The position numbers were made by a program, and so were the translations under genes. A model generated the notes under the pieces. It did no database searches and had not been told where the DNA came from. It saw nothing but the letters and a program-made list of their open reading frames with translations. 64,000 bases of DNA from Rana temporaria (taxonomy: Eukaryota; Chordata; Amphibia; Anura; Ranidae), in contig NC_053489.1 in assembly GCF_905171775.1 (NCBI RefSeq), positions 248,369,231 through 248,433,230 on the forward strand, written 5' to 3'. Shown one piece after another: positions 1 to 12,287 of the stretch (position 1 is the first letter of the stretch; each line of letters starts with the position of its first letter).

Positions 1-428
1 TACACTAGTGTCACTGAGTACTTGTGCCTTCTGAGAAAGCCATGTGGGTGGAGTAGAGAGCAAATGTGTTCTTCACTGATTGCAAGCTATCAGCATCACA
101 TTGGATTAGCTGTGCTGCTTGACTTCACTATTCTGGGATACCTTCTGACACTACAGAAGTCAAAGGATATATACCATAAAAGTGAGTATATCTGGTGAAT
201 AATACTTTCACTTCCTGTGATATGGTTACTAACATCTATTTCAGTTAGGGTGTGTTAGGAAAAGGCAGATTGAGTAATTATATAGTCTTTTTCCTTCCTT
301 TATCTTTCACAACCTTGTAAGATTGCAGATGTTGCGATATGCTGTACGATGTGTATGACATTTTTTTTTTTTGGACAGATATCTCATTCTACTGAATGAT
401 ATAACTTCTCATGCCAGTTACCTTTAGG
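1..428. other. no recognisable feature
   Basis: I see no coding region, tandem repeat or clear inverted repeat here. A run of T lies at about 360-372. Confidence 0.4.
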
Positions 429-566
429 CTGGATTCACACCTATGCATTTTTTGTGCTTTTTGTAGATCTGCACTACAGCCCATTTAACATGGTTTCCTA
501 TGGAACACGTTCTGTAGAGCAAAATGCAAAAAGCATTTAAAATGCATAGGTTTGAATCAACTTAAC
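429..566. repeat. small foldback repeat
   Basis: The left end (GGATTCACACCTATGCATTT) is matched by its reverse complement near 535-562 (AAAATGCATAGGTTTGAATC), which gives a short palindrome. Similar ends recur at about 3270-3375 and 62520-62560, so this is a dispersed miniature element. The class is not assigned. Confidence 0.5.
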
Positions 567-858
567 GACCAGGTTTCCGTTCCAATGACCAGGTCATTAA
601 ACAAACTGGTCGTTAATATATTTTATAGATATATTTTAAGAATTCTTAACTACTGTACTATATTGTGAAAAAAAAGATCTAAACACACAACTCCAGCTCA
701 ATAATGTTTTAATTTGCATAAGTACAGAACACAAAACGAAAATTCTGTACTGTACTGTACAATACAATGATGTATAGCGTGTCGGTCGGGTGGGGAGAGC
801 TGGTCGTAAGTCTGAGTGGTCGTTAAACAGGTAGGTCGTTAAACAAGGAGTATCTGTA
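567..858. repeat. repeat with GGTCGTTAAAC motifs
   Basis: Motifs of the type GGTCGTTAA and its complement occur at both ends of this stretch (about 565-615 and 800-855), suggesting a small terminal-inverted-repeat element. I see no coding capacity. The class is not assigned. Confidence 0.35.
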
Positions 859-962
859 TATTACAATTATTGTGTTGCAAATAAGAGATTGCCAAGAGGT
901 GGTTTCATTGTACAACAGTGAGAGATTCAAATTGACCATGTAGCTTAGTCCTTATAGCCTAA

Positions 963-1204
963 GACCCCGTACACACGTCCGAGAAACTCGACGGGCAAAA
1001 CACATCGTTTTGCTCGTCGAGTTCCTTGTGAAGCCGTCGAGGATCTCGGCGAGACAAAATTTCCCATTCTCTATTTGGCCCGACGAGATCCTCGTCGGTT
1101 TCCTCTGCGAAAAGTGTACACACGGCCGGGTTTCTCGGCAGAATACGTCTCCCATCGAGTTTCTGGCTGAATTCTGCCGAGAAACTCGGTCGTGTGTACG
1201 GGGC
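963..1204. mobile_element. Harbinger-type MITE
   Basis: The ends (CCCCGTACACACGTCCGAGA and TCGGTCGTGTGTACGGGGCC) are inverted copies, and internal GACGAG/CTCGTC motifs form further palindromes. It is closely related to the copy at 49533-49801 but lacks about 35 internal bases. The flanks are TAA on the left and TTA on the right, an imperfect 3-bp duplication. It is non-coding. Confidence 0.8.
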
Positions 1205-1340
1205 CTTATAGTCCTTATAATCCTATAGGTACATTGGTGGATCACTTATAAATGAAATGGACAAAATTCATCTAGATTGTAATCTCTCAGAAGCAGGGTC
1301 ATCCCAACCCTCTTTTTTTTTGTATTGTATTGTAGCCTTA

Positions 1341-1742
1341 TGCCCTGTACACACGATCGGTTCATCTGATGTAAACGGTCTGATGGATTTTTTCATCAGA
1401 TATCCGATGAAGCTGACTTTTATTAGTCTTGCCTACACACCATCGGTTAAAAAAACGATCGTGTCAGAACGCGGTGACGTAAAACACAACGACGTGCTGA
1501 GAAAAATGAAGTTCAATACTTTCAAACATGCGTCGACTTGATTCTGTTCATGCATTGATTTTTAACCGATGGACGTGCCCACAGACGATAGTTTTTTTAA
1601 GCATCAGATAATTTTAAAACAAGTTCCTAGTTTTTTCACTGATGGATAAAAAACCGATGGGGCCCGCACACGATCGGTTCGTCTGATGAAAACGGTCCAT
1701 CAGACCGTTTTCATCAGACGAACCGATCATGTGTACGCGGCA
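1341..1742. mobile_element. Harbinger-type MITE, TSD TTA
   Basis: A non-coding element flanked on both sides by TTA (1338-1340 and 1743-1745). Its ends are TGCCCTGTACACACGATCGG and the complement of the same pattern. Interior motifs resemble the element at 48167-48584 in opposite orientation. Confidence 0.8.
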
Positions 1743-2004
1743 TTACTCTCGCTTCCTATTCTGTAAAGCTCTGCACAAATGGGTGGTGTTATATAAATCC
1801 TGTATAATATTAATAATAATCAATGGATGGACTTTTTTGAGTCAGACTAACTATGTATGTAATGACACAAAGGGTGTTGTATCATGTATAGTTTCAAAAG
1901 TGTGATTAAGAAGCACACTATATAACAAGATATCTTTGTCACATTTGAACCTATTGTCCAAAAACATAGAAAATTATGGCCTATCTAGTCTACCCCATTA
2001 ATTT

Positions 2005-2007
<3 letters not shown>

Positions 2008-2062
<55 letters not shown>

Positions 2063-2082
2063 TACATACATACATACATACG
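2008..2082. repeat. (TA)n and (CATA)n microsatellite
   Basis: About 50 bases of uninterrupted TA dinucleotides run into five CATA units. The tract is likely to vary in length between individuals. Confidence 0.95.
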
Positions 2083-2409
2083 GTGGGTATAGAAAAGAAT
2101 CACCCTCTTTAAAATAATCACATTTTGATGCTTTGCAGCCTGAAAATGAAAACAGACACAATTTTTGTTTTATCCAGCTGTATTTATAACATCCAAGTGA
2201 AAGATATAACACCAATGTGTCAGAAAAAAATAAATGGATAAAAATCCACATAACAGAATCACTGAGTTGGAAAAATGATCACCCCCTTGTGTTAGTATTT
2301 TGTTGAACCAACTTTTGCTTTATTACAGCCTTTAGTCTGTTAGGATATGTCTCTACTAACTTCTAGACTTTTCAATATTTGCCTATTCTACTTTGCAGAA
2401 CTGTTCAAG
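2083..2409. repeat. old transposon fragment, possibly Tc1-like
   Basis: Motifs such as AATCACCCTCTTTAAAATAA and CTGTTAGGATATGTCTCTAC resemble an end of Tc1/mariner-like elements common in fish and frogs. This is from memory and not checked. No transposase frame remains. Confidence 0.3.
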
Positions 2410-2413
2410 TTAA

Positions 2414-2866
2414 AGCGGAGGTTCCGACAATTTTAAAAAAAAAAAAAGCCAGCAGCTACAAATGCTGCAGCTGCTGACTTTTAAACTATGGACACTTACC
2501 TGTCCAGCGTGCCTGCAATGTCAGCAGCAGAGGACAAGCAATCGCTTGTCCCTCGGCTGCACCCGCCGCCATCCTCGGTGAGGGAATAGGGAAGTGAAGC
2601 GTTGCGGGTTCACTGCCCGGTTCCCTACTGCGCATGCGCGAGTAGTTCGGGGCGTCTTCACTGGTACTCGCTCTCTCCTGGGAACAGTGTGTTTCCCAGA
2701 AGACAGCGGGGGGTAAGGGCGTGACTGCCGCAGTAGTGTATTCCCAGAAGTGGGTGAAAATACCTGTATTACACAGGTATCTGCACCCCCCTCCCCCTGA
2801 AAGGTAAAAAATGTGACACCGGAGACTCCGAAAAGCAGAAGTTCCATTTTTGGGTGGAACTCCGCT
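2414..2866. mobile_element. TTAA-flanked MITE (AGCGG family)
   Basis: TTAA lies on both sides (2410-2413 and 2867-2870). The ends are AGCGGAGGTTCC and GGAACTCCGCT. The same family occurs at 25241-25744, 34114-34448 and 48966-49321. TTAA target duplication suggests mobilisation by a piggyBac-type transposase. It is non-coding. Confidence 0.8.
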
Positions 2867-2870
2867 TTAA

Positions 2871-3252
2871 CCACTTAAGGACCGCCTCCTGCACATATAC
2901 GTCGGCAGAATGGCACGGCTGGGCACAGGCACGTACAGGTACCCACTGGCACGCTCACACGACATGGTCCGAAGCTCCGTGACCGTAGCTGCGGGACCCA
3001 CGGACCCGATCGCCGCCAGGCATCTTTTCCCTGATATAGGGAAAGACGATCAATGATGTCACATGTCCAGCCCCACCCCCCTACAGTTAGAAACACATAT
3101 CAGGTCACAGTTAACCCCTACAGTGCCCCCTAGTGGTTAACTCCTAAACTGAAATTGTCATTTTCACAGTAATCAATGCATTTTTATAGCACTTTTTGCT
3201 GTGAAAATGACAATGGTCCCAAAAATGTGTCAAAATTGTCCGATGTGTCTGT
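2871..3252. mobile_element. truncated piggyBac-like non-autonomous element
   Basis: It begins directly at the right TTAA of the preceding element with CCACTTAAGGACCGCC and shares a GTCCGATCTGTCTG-type interior with the full copy at 36924-37724. Similarity ends near 3252, so the right end is missing. Confidence 0.55.
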
Positions 3253-3545
3253 TTTCCTAATCAATATGCAAACTGCAATCTGCATAGGTGTGAATCAGGC
3301 CTAAAGATTTAGAACTACTTTAAAGTGTTTTAAGACCTGATTTACACCTATGCAGATTGCAGTTTGCATATTGAAGGTGCATTTTGCGTTTTTCAATGCA
3401 CGCTTTTGATTCATTGAAGTCTATGGAACCAAAAACCATAACATGCATGGATGTGAACTTGACCCATAGGAAACCATGTTAAATGGACTGTAGTGTGTTT
3501 CTGCAAAACTAAAAATGCACAAAAAAATGCATAGGTGTGCCCCAA
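3253..3545. repeat. foldback repeat
   Basis: Inverted arms at about 3260-3302 and 3330-3375 share GCAAACTGCAATCTGCATAG. The distal part (CATGCATGG, AAATGCATAGGTGTG) matches the family at 429-566. Non-coding. Confidence 0.5.
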
Positions 3546-4640
3546 GCACCTTGCCCCAATGTTGATGGGGACAAGGGCCTCTTTCTGACAACCCTTGCTC
3601 CGTGGTTGTCAGGGTCTGGGGGGCTTATCGGAATCTGGAATCTGGAAGCCCCCTTAAACAAGAGCGCCCCCAGATCGGCCTTCCCCCTATGTGAATGAGT
3701 ATAGGGTACATTGTACCCCTACCCATTCACCCAAAAAAGAAGTGTGAAAAAATACAGTAGACAGTTTTTGACAAGTCTTTTTATGAAAAATATCTTCTTA
3801 TGCATCTTCCTCCTCTGGATTTCTCCTTCTCCAACTTCTTCTTCCGCTCTTCTTGTTTCTCCGGTCTTCTTTGCTTGGTGTGCTTCTTCCTCTGCCGCTG
3901 CGTCCCACTGATCTGTCCGTGACGATGTCAAGAATTTTTTAGATAACAGTGGGGGCGTGGTCATCAGATGACGTCATCCAGAGGCCCCACCCCCTGTGAC
4001 CTCACAGACCCTTCATGCCCCGTGCGGTGATGTCTCAAGGGGGGGGCCTCTGGATGACATCACCATATCTAAGAAAAGCTTGACATTGGCGCGGACAGAT
4101 CAACGGGACGCAGCATCAGAGGAGGGTCGAAGGTGGGAGCGGAGGCACAGAGAAGGACAAAGAACACCAGAGAAAGAAGAAGAGAGGAAGGAGAAGCCCG
4201 GAAGAGGAAGATGCAGGAGAAGATGCAGGAAGACCAGAGGGAGAAGAAGATATTTTTAATAAAAGACAAAAACTAAAAATCTAAAAAAATCTACTGTATT
4301 TTTTCACACTACACTACTTTTTTTTGGTGAGTGAGAAGGGGTACAATGTACCGCATACTCATTCACATGGGGGGGGAGGCCAGGATCTGGGGGCGGCTTC
4401 CAGATTCGCCTGCAGACCCCAACAACCACCAGCTAGGGTTGTCAACATGGGGGCAAGGTGCATTGGGGTGGGGGTTGCTGAGCAACCGTCCCCTTCCTTT
4501 CCTGACCTGCCGGGCTGGTATGGATTTTGAGGGGACCCATGGCATTTTGGAAAAAAAGTTGGCGTGGGGGGAATCCATACTAGACCCAAGGGCCTGGAGA
4601 CCCCACGCAGTTTTTTTTTTAGCCGACAATTCTTTTTTTT
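3546..4640. repeat. large foldback repeat
   Basis: Arms at about 3686-3970 and 4030-4375 are imperfect inverted copies. Both contain GTGAAAAAATACAGTAG or its complement, and GGTACATTGTACCCC-type sequence. The centre is CATCCAGAGGCC..GGCCTCTGGATG. A related copy lies at 31318-31950. The open frames here run through the palindrome and are not believable genes. Confidence 0.6.
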
Positions 4641-4947
4641 TACATTCAGCTGTCAGCGTTGTCTCTCTCTCTATAATAATATCACTAAATTTATTTCTCA
4701 ATGGAAATCACTCCCTATCTCTTTTTTTAACTGCATTGTGACCATTAAAATGGCTATTATACCAAAATGACTACAACTATATGCAATCGGCGGACTGACC
4801 CATCGGGCACTGCCAGTAGGGGACCCCATCCATGTTGCCAGCCGCCCATAAATATGGGGATGTCGGCTATACTTGTAACAAAGCCGTGTGTCTCTGTTGT
4901 ATTCTAACAGAGCTCAGCGAGCACAGCTCCCTCCCTCCACAGAAATG
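4641..4947. other. no recognisable feature
   Basis: AT-rich sequence with short T runs. No gene or repeat structure could be defined. Confidence 0.35.
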
Positions 4948-4955
4948 GTAGAGAC

Positions 4956-7900
4956 CAGGCCCGGATTGGCCATAGGGCAAACCGGGCATTTGCCCGGTGG
5001 GCCACGGCCGCCGGGCCACTGTTCTGACTTGCAGGGCCAAGGCAGGCTGCTCTTTAAGCCCGCGCCGGTCCTCCGACCTTTCCGCGGCCGCCCGCTGCCT
5101 GTTTAGCTTCAGGCTCAGCCTTCGGCGTCGGCATCAGCAGCTCCTGAAGGGGGAGGGACTAGAGGAGACACCGCAGCCACCAGTGAAGTTCAGCCGTTGG
5201 TGCCGGGGGGCGTGACCAGGAAGGGAGAGGAGCCTGTTCCAGCCTGTGTTCTGCCGATGGGATCTCTCAGCAAAAACGTAAGTGCAGCCCCTGTAACCTG
5301 AATAGGAGGAGCGGTGGCTGCATATAGAAGAATAATTCTCTCCATCGCCCCCCCGCGGTCTCTGAATGCCTGCTTCTGCTCCTCTCCCTCTCGCAGGCAT
5401 TCAGGTACTGCGGGAAGAAGATGGAGAGAATGATTCTTCTATATGCAGCCACCCCACCGCTCCTCCTATCCTGCTTATCTCTGCTGTCCCCCCAGTGCTC
5501 TCTAGTCTCTACCCCCCCAGTGCTCTCTAGTCTCTACCCCCCACAGTGCTCTCTAGCCCCCCCAGTGCTCTCCACCTCCCCCATGCTCTCTGCTGCCGCC
5601 CACCTCTCTTCCTGTGCTCTGCACCTCCCCCCTGTGATATCCACCTCCCCCATGCTCTCCGCTGCCCCCTGTGCCCTCCACTTCTCCCCAAGTGCTATCC
5701 AGCCCCCCCTGTGCTCTCCACCTCCCCCATGCTATAGGCTGCCCCCCTGTGCCCTTCACCTCTCCCCTTGTGCTTTTTACCTCCCCCTGTGCTCTCCACC
5801 TCCCTACATGCTCTACGGTCTCCCCCTGTGCCCTCCGCCTCTCCCCCTGTGCTCTTCACCTCCCCCAATGCTCTCCAGTCCCCCCAGTGCTCTCCACCTC
5901 CCCCCATGCTCTCCACCTCCATCCTGTGTTCTTCACCTCCCCCCTGTGCCCTCTGCCTCTCCTCCTCTCCCTATGCTCTACACTTCCCCCTGTGCTCTTC
6001 ACCTCCCCCCAATGCTCTCCAACACCCCCAGTGCTCTCTAGCCCCCCCCAGTGCTCTCCAGCCTCACCTTCTCTCCACCTTCCTCCTGTGTTCTCCATCT
6101 CCCCCCATGCTCTATGCTGCCCCCTGTGCCCTCCATCTCTCCCCCTGTGCTCTCCACCTCCCCCATGCTCTACGCTCCCCCCTGTGCCCTCCGTCTCTCC
6201 CCCTGTGCTCTCCACCTCCCCCCATGCTCTACGCTGCCCCCTGTGCCCTCTGCCTCTCCCCCTGTGCTCTCCACCTCCCCCCATGCTCTACGCTGCCCCC
6301 TGTGCCCTCCACCTCTCCCCCTGTGCTCTCCACCTCCCCCTGTGCTCTTTTCAATTCCCCCTAATTCTCTACAGAATCCCCCCTCCTCCATCTCTCCCCC
6401 TGTGCTCTCCACCTTCCCAATGCTCTACGCTGCCCCCCTGTGCCCTCCGCCTCTCGCCCTGTGCTTTTCACTGCCCCCTGTGCTCTCCACCTCCCCCATG
6501 CTCTACGCTGCCCCCTGTGCCCTCTGCCTCTCCCCCTGTGCTCTCCACCTCCCCCTTTGCTCTTTTCAATTCCCCCTAATTCTCTCCATCCCCCCCAGTG
6601 CTCTCTATACCCCCCAGTGCTCTCCAGCCCCCCTCTTCTCTCCACCTCCCTCCTGTGCTCTCCACCTCCCCCCATGCTCTACGCTGCCCCCTGTGCCCTC
6701 CGCCTCTCCCCCTGTGCTCTCCTCCTCCCCCTGTGCTCTTTTCAATTCCCCCTAATTCTCTACAGCCCCCCCCAGTGCTCTCTATCCCCCCAGTGCTCTC
6801 CAGCCCCCCTCTTTTCTCCACCTCCCTCCTGTGCTCTCCACCTCCCCCCATGCTCTAGGCTGCCCCCTATGACCTCCATTTCTCCCCCTGTGCTCTCCAC
6901 CTTCCCAATGCTCTACGCTGCCCCCTGTGCCCTCTGCCTCTCCCCCAGTGCTTTCTAGCCCCCCAGTGCCCTCTAGCCTCCCCTGTGCTCTCTAGCCTCC
7001 CCTGTGCTCTCTAGCCTCCCCTGTGCTCTCCAGCCCCCCGGTGCTCTTTAACACCCCAGCCCAGTGCTTTCCACCTCCCACATGCTCTACGCTGCCCCCC
7101 TGTGCCCTCCGTCTCTCCCCCTGTGCTCTCCACCTTCCCAATGCTCTACGCTGCCCCCCCTGTGCCCTCCGCCTCTCCCCCTGTGCTTTTCACTGCCCCC
7201 TGTGCTCTCCACCTCCCCCATGCTCTACACTTCCCCCTGTGCCCTCTGCCTCTCCCCCTGTGCTCTCCACCTCCCCCTGTGCTCTTTTCAAATCCCCCTA
7301 ATTCTCTCCAGCCCCCCCCCAGTGCTCTCCAGCCCCCCCAGTGCTCTCCACCTCCCCCCATGCTCTACGCTGCCCCCTATGCCCTCTGTCTCTCCCCCTG
7401 TGCTCTCCACCTCCCCTATGGTCTACGCTGCCCCCTGTGCCCTCTGCCTCTCCCCCCAGTGCTTTTTAGCCCCCCCTGTGCTCTCCACCTCCCCCATGCT
7501 CTACGCTGCCCCCTGTACCCTATGCCTCTCCCCCAGTGCTCTCTAGCCCCCCGGTGCTCTCCACCTCCTCCCATGCTCTACGCTGCCCCCTGTACCCTCT
7601 GCCTCTCCCCCAGTACTCTCCAGCCCCCCATTGATCTTCACCTACCCCTGTGCTCTCCACCTCCTCCCATGCTCTCTGCTGCCCCCCCTGTGCCCTTCGC
7701 CTCCCCCCAGTGATCTTCGCCTCCCCCAGTGATCTTCGCCTCCCCCATTGATCTCCGCCTCCCCCATGTGTTCTCCTGCCCTCCCTAAGCTCTCTGCCCC
7801 ACCCTTTGTTTTTGCTTCCCCTTGTGCTCTCCAACCCCCCACTCCATGTGCTCTCCAGGCCCCCATGCTCTCCAGCCCCCTTGTGCTCTCCTCTTCCTCC

Positions 7901-8140
7901 CTGTGTTCTCTGCCTCTCCCCCGTGCTCTCACCCCACCCCATGTTCTCAAGGTTCTTCCCGGTGCTCTCTGCCCCCCCGCTCTTTCCCTGTCCCCTTGCC
8001 CCCTGCACCTTTGCAGGGTTTCCCCCTCCCCTCTCCCGGGGCATTCCTCAGGATGAAAAGTGGAGAAGGAGCCGGTTAAGATGTCATGGGCTGCTCATTT
8101 GAAAATGCCCGGGCCTATTTTTTGTGCCAGTCCGGGCCTG
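4956..8140. mobile_element. non-autonomous hAT element carrying a minisatellite
   Basis: A perfect 8-bp duplication, GTAGAGAC, flanks the element (4948-4955 and 8141-8148). Its ends are CAGGCCCGGATTGGC and GCCAGTCCGGGCCTG. An 8-bp duplication with CAGG..CCTG ends is the hAT signature. There is no transposase; most of the interior is the tandem array annotated at 5440-7960. A short unique stretch containing an inverted pair (AGAATAATTCTCTCCATC at 5328 and its complement near 5420) precedes the array. It was probably moved in trans by a hAT transposase encoded elsewhere. Confidence 0.88.
5440..7960. repeat. CT-rich minisatellite, about 15-bp monomers in 60-bp units
   Basis: About 2.5 kb of degenerate repeats of the type TGCTCTCCACCTCCCCC. 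In the cleaner central part (about 6100-7600) four monomers make a roughly 60-bp higher-order unit, for example between the CTCTACGCTGCCCC motifs near 6225 and 6285. The plus strand is nearly free of A, and the minus strand has many GGGGGAGG runs. Long open frames of up to about 300 codons exist in several frames on both strands only because the repeat lacks stop codons. I reject them as genes. Confidence 0.95.
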
Positions 8141-8148
8141 GTAGAGAC

Positions 8149-8511
8149 TGCTGGATCCGATCGACTCTGCCTCATCCCTCCTTTTTCCTGCCCCTGTCCA
8201 CACTCCATGCAGCCCATGTTCTGCATCTGAAGGGGACGTGGGGGCGGGACAGCTACAGAAGCCGCGGACTATGCCAGTGAGCCTTCTGGGATCATCCAAG
8301 TAAGTTAGTACTGTCATTGTGGCCGGATTCTAGCCCTCTCTCTCTCTCCCTGCCCTCTCTCTTCTATATTTCTCTCACTCCCCCTCTTTCCTTTTTGTCC
8401 TCCAGCCAGTGCTGGGACAAGGCCATTTGGTGCCCAGGGCGAAGATGGCAAACTGCAATAGAACAAAGGACTATTCCCCCTTGAGTGGGACTTTGAAAGC
8501 CACAGACACTG
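8149..8511. other. no gene seen; short CT tract
   Basis: Ordinary sequence with a CTCTCT tract near 8335-8345. No gene or repeat boundary recognised. Confidence 0.35.
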
Positions 8512-8514
8512 TGA

Positions 8515-8784
8515 GGCCTTGTACACACGACCGAGTTTCTCGGCAAAAACCAGCAAGAAACTTGCTGTTTTTTTTTTTTTTGCCGAGGAAACCGGTCGTG
8601 TGTACACTTTTCGACGAGGAAACTGTCGAGGATCTCGTCGAGCCAAAAAGAGAGCATGTCTTCTTTTTCCTCGACGGGAATGTGGAAATTTGGCTCGCCG
8701 AGATCCTCGACAGCCTAACAAGGAACTCGACGAGCAAAACGATGTGTTTCGCCCGTCGAGTTTCTCGGTCGTGTGTATGAGGCC
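8515..8784. mobile_element. Harbinger-type MITE, TSD TGA
   Basis: TGA on both sides (8512-8514 and 8785-8787). The ends are GGCCTTGTACACACGACCGA and TCGGTCGTGTGTATGAGGCC. The interior is rich in GACGAG/CTCGTC palindromes. Non-coding. Confidence 0.88.
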
Positions 8785-8889
8785 TGATGCGTATAGAAGC
8801 AATAATTTGTTACATGAAAATGTAAATTGACATTGAATATGGTTGCTTTAAAAGCACTATAGCGCTAATTATAGCACCTGCGAAATGAC

Positions 8890-9245
8890 CTAAAACAGCC
8901 GCTGCTGTCTCTCCAGTGTGAAAGCCCAAAGGGATTTCACACTGGAGAGGTGCGCTACCAGGACGGTAAAAAAAGTCCTGCTAGCAGCATCTTTGGTGCG
9001 ATGAAGGAGCAGTGTGTATACCGCTCCTGGCCATTGAAATCAATGGGGCACTGCGGCTATGACGCCAGCAAAGTGCCAATACAGTGGCGCTTTGCAGCCG
9101 GTTTTAACCCTTTTTCATCCGTTAGCGGGGGTTAAAAGTGTCCCGCTAGTGGCTGAAAACCTCCGCGAAAACGGCGTTAAGCGCCACTAAAAATAGCAGT
9201 GATTTACCGCTGACGTCGCCTCCGCCCCAGTGTGAAAGAGGCCAA
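8890..9245. repeat. Harbinger-like short element, diverged copy
   Basis: It contains TTTCACACTGGAGAGGTGCG, CCATTGAAATCAATGGGGCA and a right end with CAGTGTGAAAGAGGCC. It is related to the complete copy at 32881-33277. The left boundary is not clear. Confidence 0.55.
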
Positions 9246-9948
9246 AGAGGTACAATTAAAGTCTCACATCTTTTTGCACATTCCTTTATGGAGTGACTAC
9301 TTGCTTTAATTCACATACAGTTCATACTCCAATTTTATGCACTTTCACAGTGGGGGTGCCACTTTTGGAACACATGAACAGGGGGCAGCAACAATGCCAG
9401 TCAGAGATGGCAAGCATGGCTCATTTAAAATAACGCAAAACCTTGTTTTATCTGCTGTTTTTTTAATAAGACACAGTAGTGTTCATTCACCTTGCCTCAG
9501 TCAGCCTCTCAGTGTAGTGACGTCACGCCGCTGGCAGGGAGGACTATGAGACTCCTTCGTAGGGGGAGACACTAAACTTCACAGTGAAGAGAGGTGACGA
9601 TCCGCACTCGGAGGAGCGCCCTCAGCATACATTTTGTACAGTGCTGCTGCCCGCTCGCTATGACACAGCCAAGTGACACACTGGCGGGCGGCCATGGCAG
9701 AACTTCACCTGCAACTGCGCCCCCCCCCCCTCCTATATTAAATGGTACCGCCCAGGGAACTTGTTCCTCCCGCCCCAGCCTTGTACCGGCCCTGCCTCTA
9801 GCAGTCAAACATTTTCACCAACCTATGCTAGTATAAAAAGAAAAGAAGAAACCGCGCTATTAAAAAAAAAAAATTATAAACTGAATAGTGAAGCAGCAAA
9901 CCACCTGTGGAACATATACACAGTAAATCACATACAAAAATCAACAGG
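9246..9948. other. no gene seen
   Basis: Unique-looking sequence with a C run at 9720-9730 and an A run near 9860. A GTACCGGCCCTG motif at about 9784 resembles a hAT end, but I found no partner. Confidence 0.35.
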
Positions 9949-10921
9949 TTGCGCTAATAAATCAACAAAATAGTGAATTAATAACTTCATGTAAAATGCA
10001 TCAATAAAAATTATTGAAAACAGTCCATAGATGCTGTGAAAGTGGATCCTGAAAAACTTCACCAACTGTCACTGAAGTGATAACAATCAGTGCTCCACCA
10101 ATAGCTGTAGGGCCTGCTCACCGGCTCCTATTCATCCCTAATTACAAGGGATTAATAATGCTTGTGGCTATGAAAGTGGCAGCCATCCCTGCAAGTTATT
10201 AGTCACAAAATGCCCTAATAACTATTAGGCATGGCTTCCACTTTCATGGAGAGCAGAGGGAAATGCATACAGGTAGAAGAGCAAACATTTTCAGGGGCTG
10301 TATTGTTTGCAAACTATTCACATCTAAATCAGATCCTCAAATCTGAGACATAATATGACTGTGTGTGGGTAGCATTTGACTGATAAGTCTAGACTGTGTG
10401 ATAACCTTATCCAGCCATACCTGTGTCATAAACTAGGCGTATTATAGGCGGTGCTCAAGTCTCATTTGTAATAGTAAATGAATCAGATGCAACCTCCTCT
10501 TGAGTAGCACTGGCCAAACCTGCCTCACCTGTTCTTCCTGAACCTCTTCTCCTTGTGTATTGAGACTTCAGGCTGATAAGGAAACCGATCTAATAACTAT
10601 CCCGGATAAGACCCTGAAACAAAGATTACATCTCAGCCTACACGGTACTAAAGACTGATTCAGTGGGAGATCAACTGGACCCGGTATAAAGGCCTTGGCT
10701 GGGCTATAGCCAGAAGCGTTATTGATACCTTGTAATGAGGGATCAATAGGATCCGGTAAGCAGGCACTACAGCTATTGGTGGAGGCACTGATTGTTATTA
10801 CTTCGGTGGCGGTTGGTGAAGATTTTCAGGATCCACCTTCACAGCATCTATGGACTGTTTTTAATCATTTTCATTGATGCATTTTACATGAAATTCATTG
10901 TTGATTTATTAGCACAACATG
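9949..10921. repeat. foldback element with inverted arms
   Basis: The left arm (about 9949-10125) and right arm (about 10735-10921) are inverted copies. They share CATAGATGCTGTGAA, GGATCCTGAAAA, AACAATCAGTG and CACCAATAGCTGTAG, and enclose about 600 unique bases. The right arm is cut by the hAT element at 10922-11517; the intact left arm shows the uninterrupted site. Class unknown, no coding region. Confidence 0.65.
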
Positions 10922-11517
10922 CAGGGCCGGTGCTACCACTAGGCAAACTAGGCAGCCGCCTAGGGCGCACTTCTGCCTAGGGCGCCAACCACTGGTGTTC
11001 CTACTCTCTTCGCTCTCCAGCAAGCAACCAAGTCTCAGCATTAGCAGGCAGCCGCACATAGTGTCAGAGGCGCAGTGGCGGTGGAGGACTGTGTCTGTGT
11101 CCCGCTGGTGAGGCTGCATTTGATGGGCGCTGGAGAGGCTGCATTGATGGGCGCTGGTGGGCTACATTGAGGGGCGCTGGAGAGGCTGCATTGATGGGCA
11201 CTGGTAAGGATGCATTGATGGGCGCTGGAGAGGCTGCATTGATGGGCGCTGGTGGGCTACATTGAGGGGCGCTGGAGAGGCTGTATTGATAGGCGCTGGT
11301 AAGGCTGCATTGATGGGCGCTGGAGAGGCTGCATAAATGGGTGCTGGTAGGTTGCATTTGATGGGTGTGGGTGAGGCTGCATTTAATGGGCGCTTAATTA
11401 AAAAGGTGGGGTATACATGGGCAGGGCAAATAGGGTGGAGTCAGGGGTGGAGCCAAGGGGAGGAGGCGGCAAAATTAGGTTTCGCCTAGTGTGTCAAGAA
11501 TCCTTGCACCGACCCTG
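10922..11517. mobile_element. non-autonomous hAT element with internal minisatellite
   Basis: The ends are CAGGGCCGGTGC and GCACCGACCCTG. The flanking duplication is ACAACATG (10914-10921) and ACAACCTG (11518-11525), with one mismatch. At about 11110-11400 a roughly 24-bp unit (GATGGGCGCTGGAGAGGCTG plus CATT) is repeated many times. No transposase is present. Confidence 0.82.
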
Positions 11518-11525
11518 ACAACCTG

Positions 11526-12287
11526 TTTGTGAAAGACTCACCCGGGACAGACGCTTTCGGAGGGGACTGTATGCTAGCCTCTTGCCTACCGATTATGGGC
11601 CCTGGATTTTAAGGGAGCAATACTCTTTGTTAGGTGTATGACTAGGGACCCTTGAAGTAATGTTACTTTGGATTCAAGTCCATTTTCCCCCAAGGCACAC
11701 AGACTATGGGAACCTTATATATGTCATATTATAAATAGTGACTGTTTCATACTGCTGGGACTCATAACAGATGCTGATGTCATCAACTGCAGCCACCTGT
11801 CTGTCTGTTGTCTGCTATAATGTGTTTATTGTGAATAAGTCTAGTGTGGGCTCCAGGGGTCTTTCACCCACTGTTTGTGCTATTTAACTCTGCTATTGTG
11901 TGAAGGAGTTCTGTGTTGATATTTATGATGTGTATTGCATAGTCAGTGAGCCTGGAGACGACAAGGCTGAACTGAAAGGCCATATCCTTGAGTCACCTAG
12001 TCTGGTAAAATGATTAGTCAATTAGCTCATGTTAATTAGGTTTTTGGTTACAGTTTGAATTGTCATGCTGGTGTATATATTTGTGTGGGATCTGAAATAA
12101 ACCAGTTCATGTTGAGCAACCATACGAGTACTGCCTAGTTTCTGGTTGTCAGTGGTTTGGAAAATCTGATATCTATATTCAGACTGGGAGGAAGCGGTAT
12201 ATGAGGAAAGCACTAAAGCGGAGTGTGGGACGTTTCATTACACTGTTGAACCTATGCTAGTAGTTGGTCCCATCATGTTCCTAAGTG
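11526..12287. other. no gene seen
   Basis: No reading frame of interest and no clear repeat boundary. It may include the outer part of the foldback element interrupted by the hAT insertion. Confidence 0.35.
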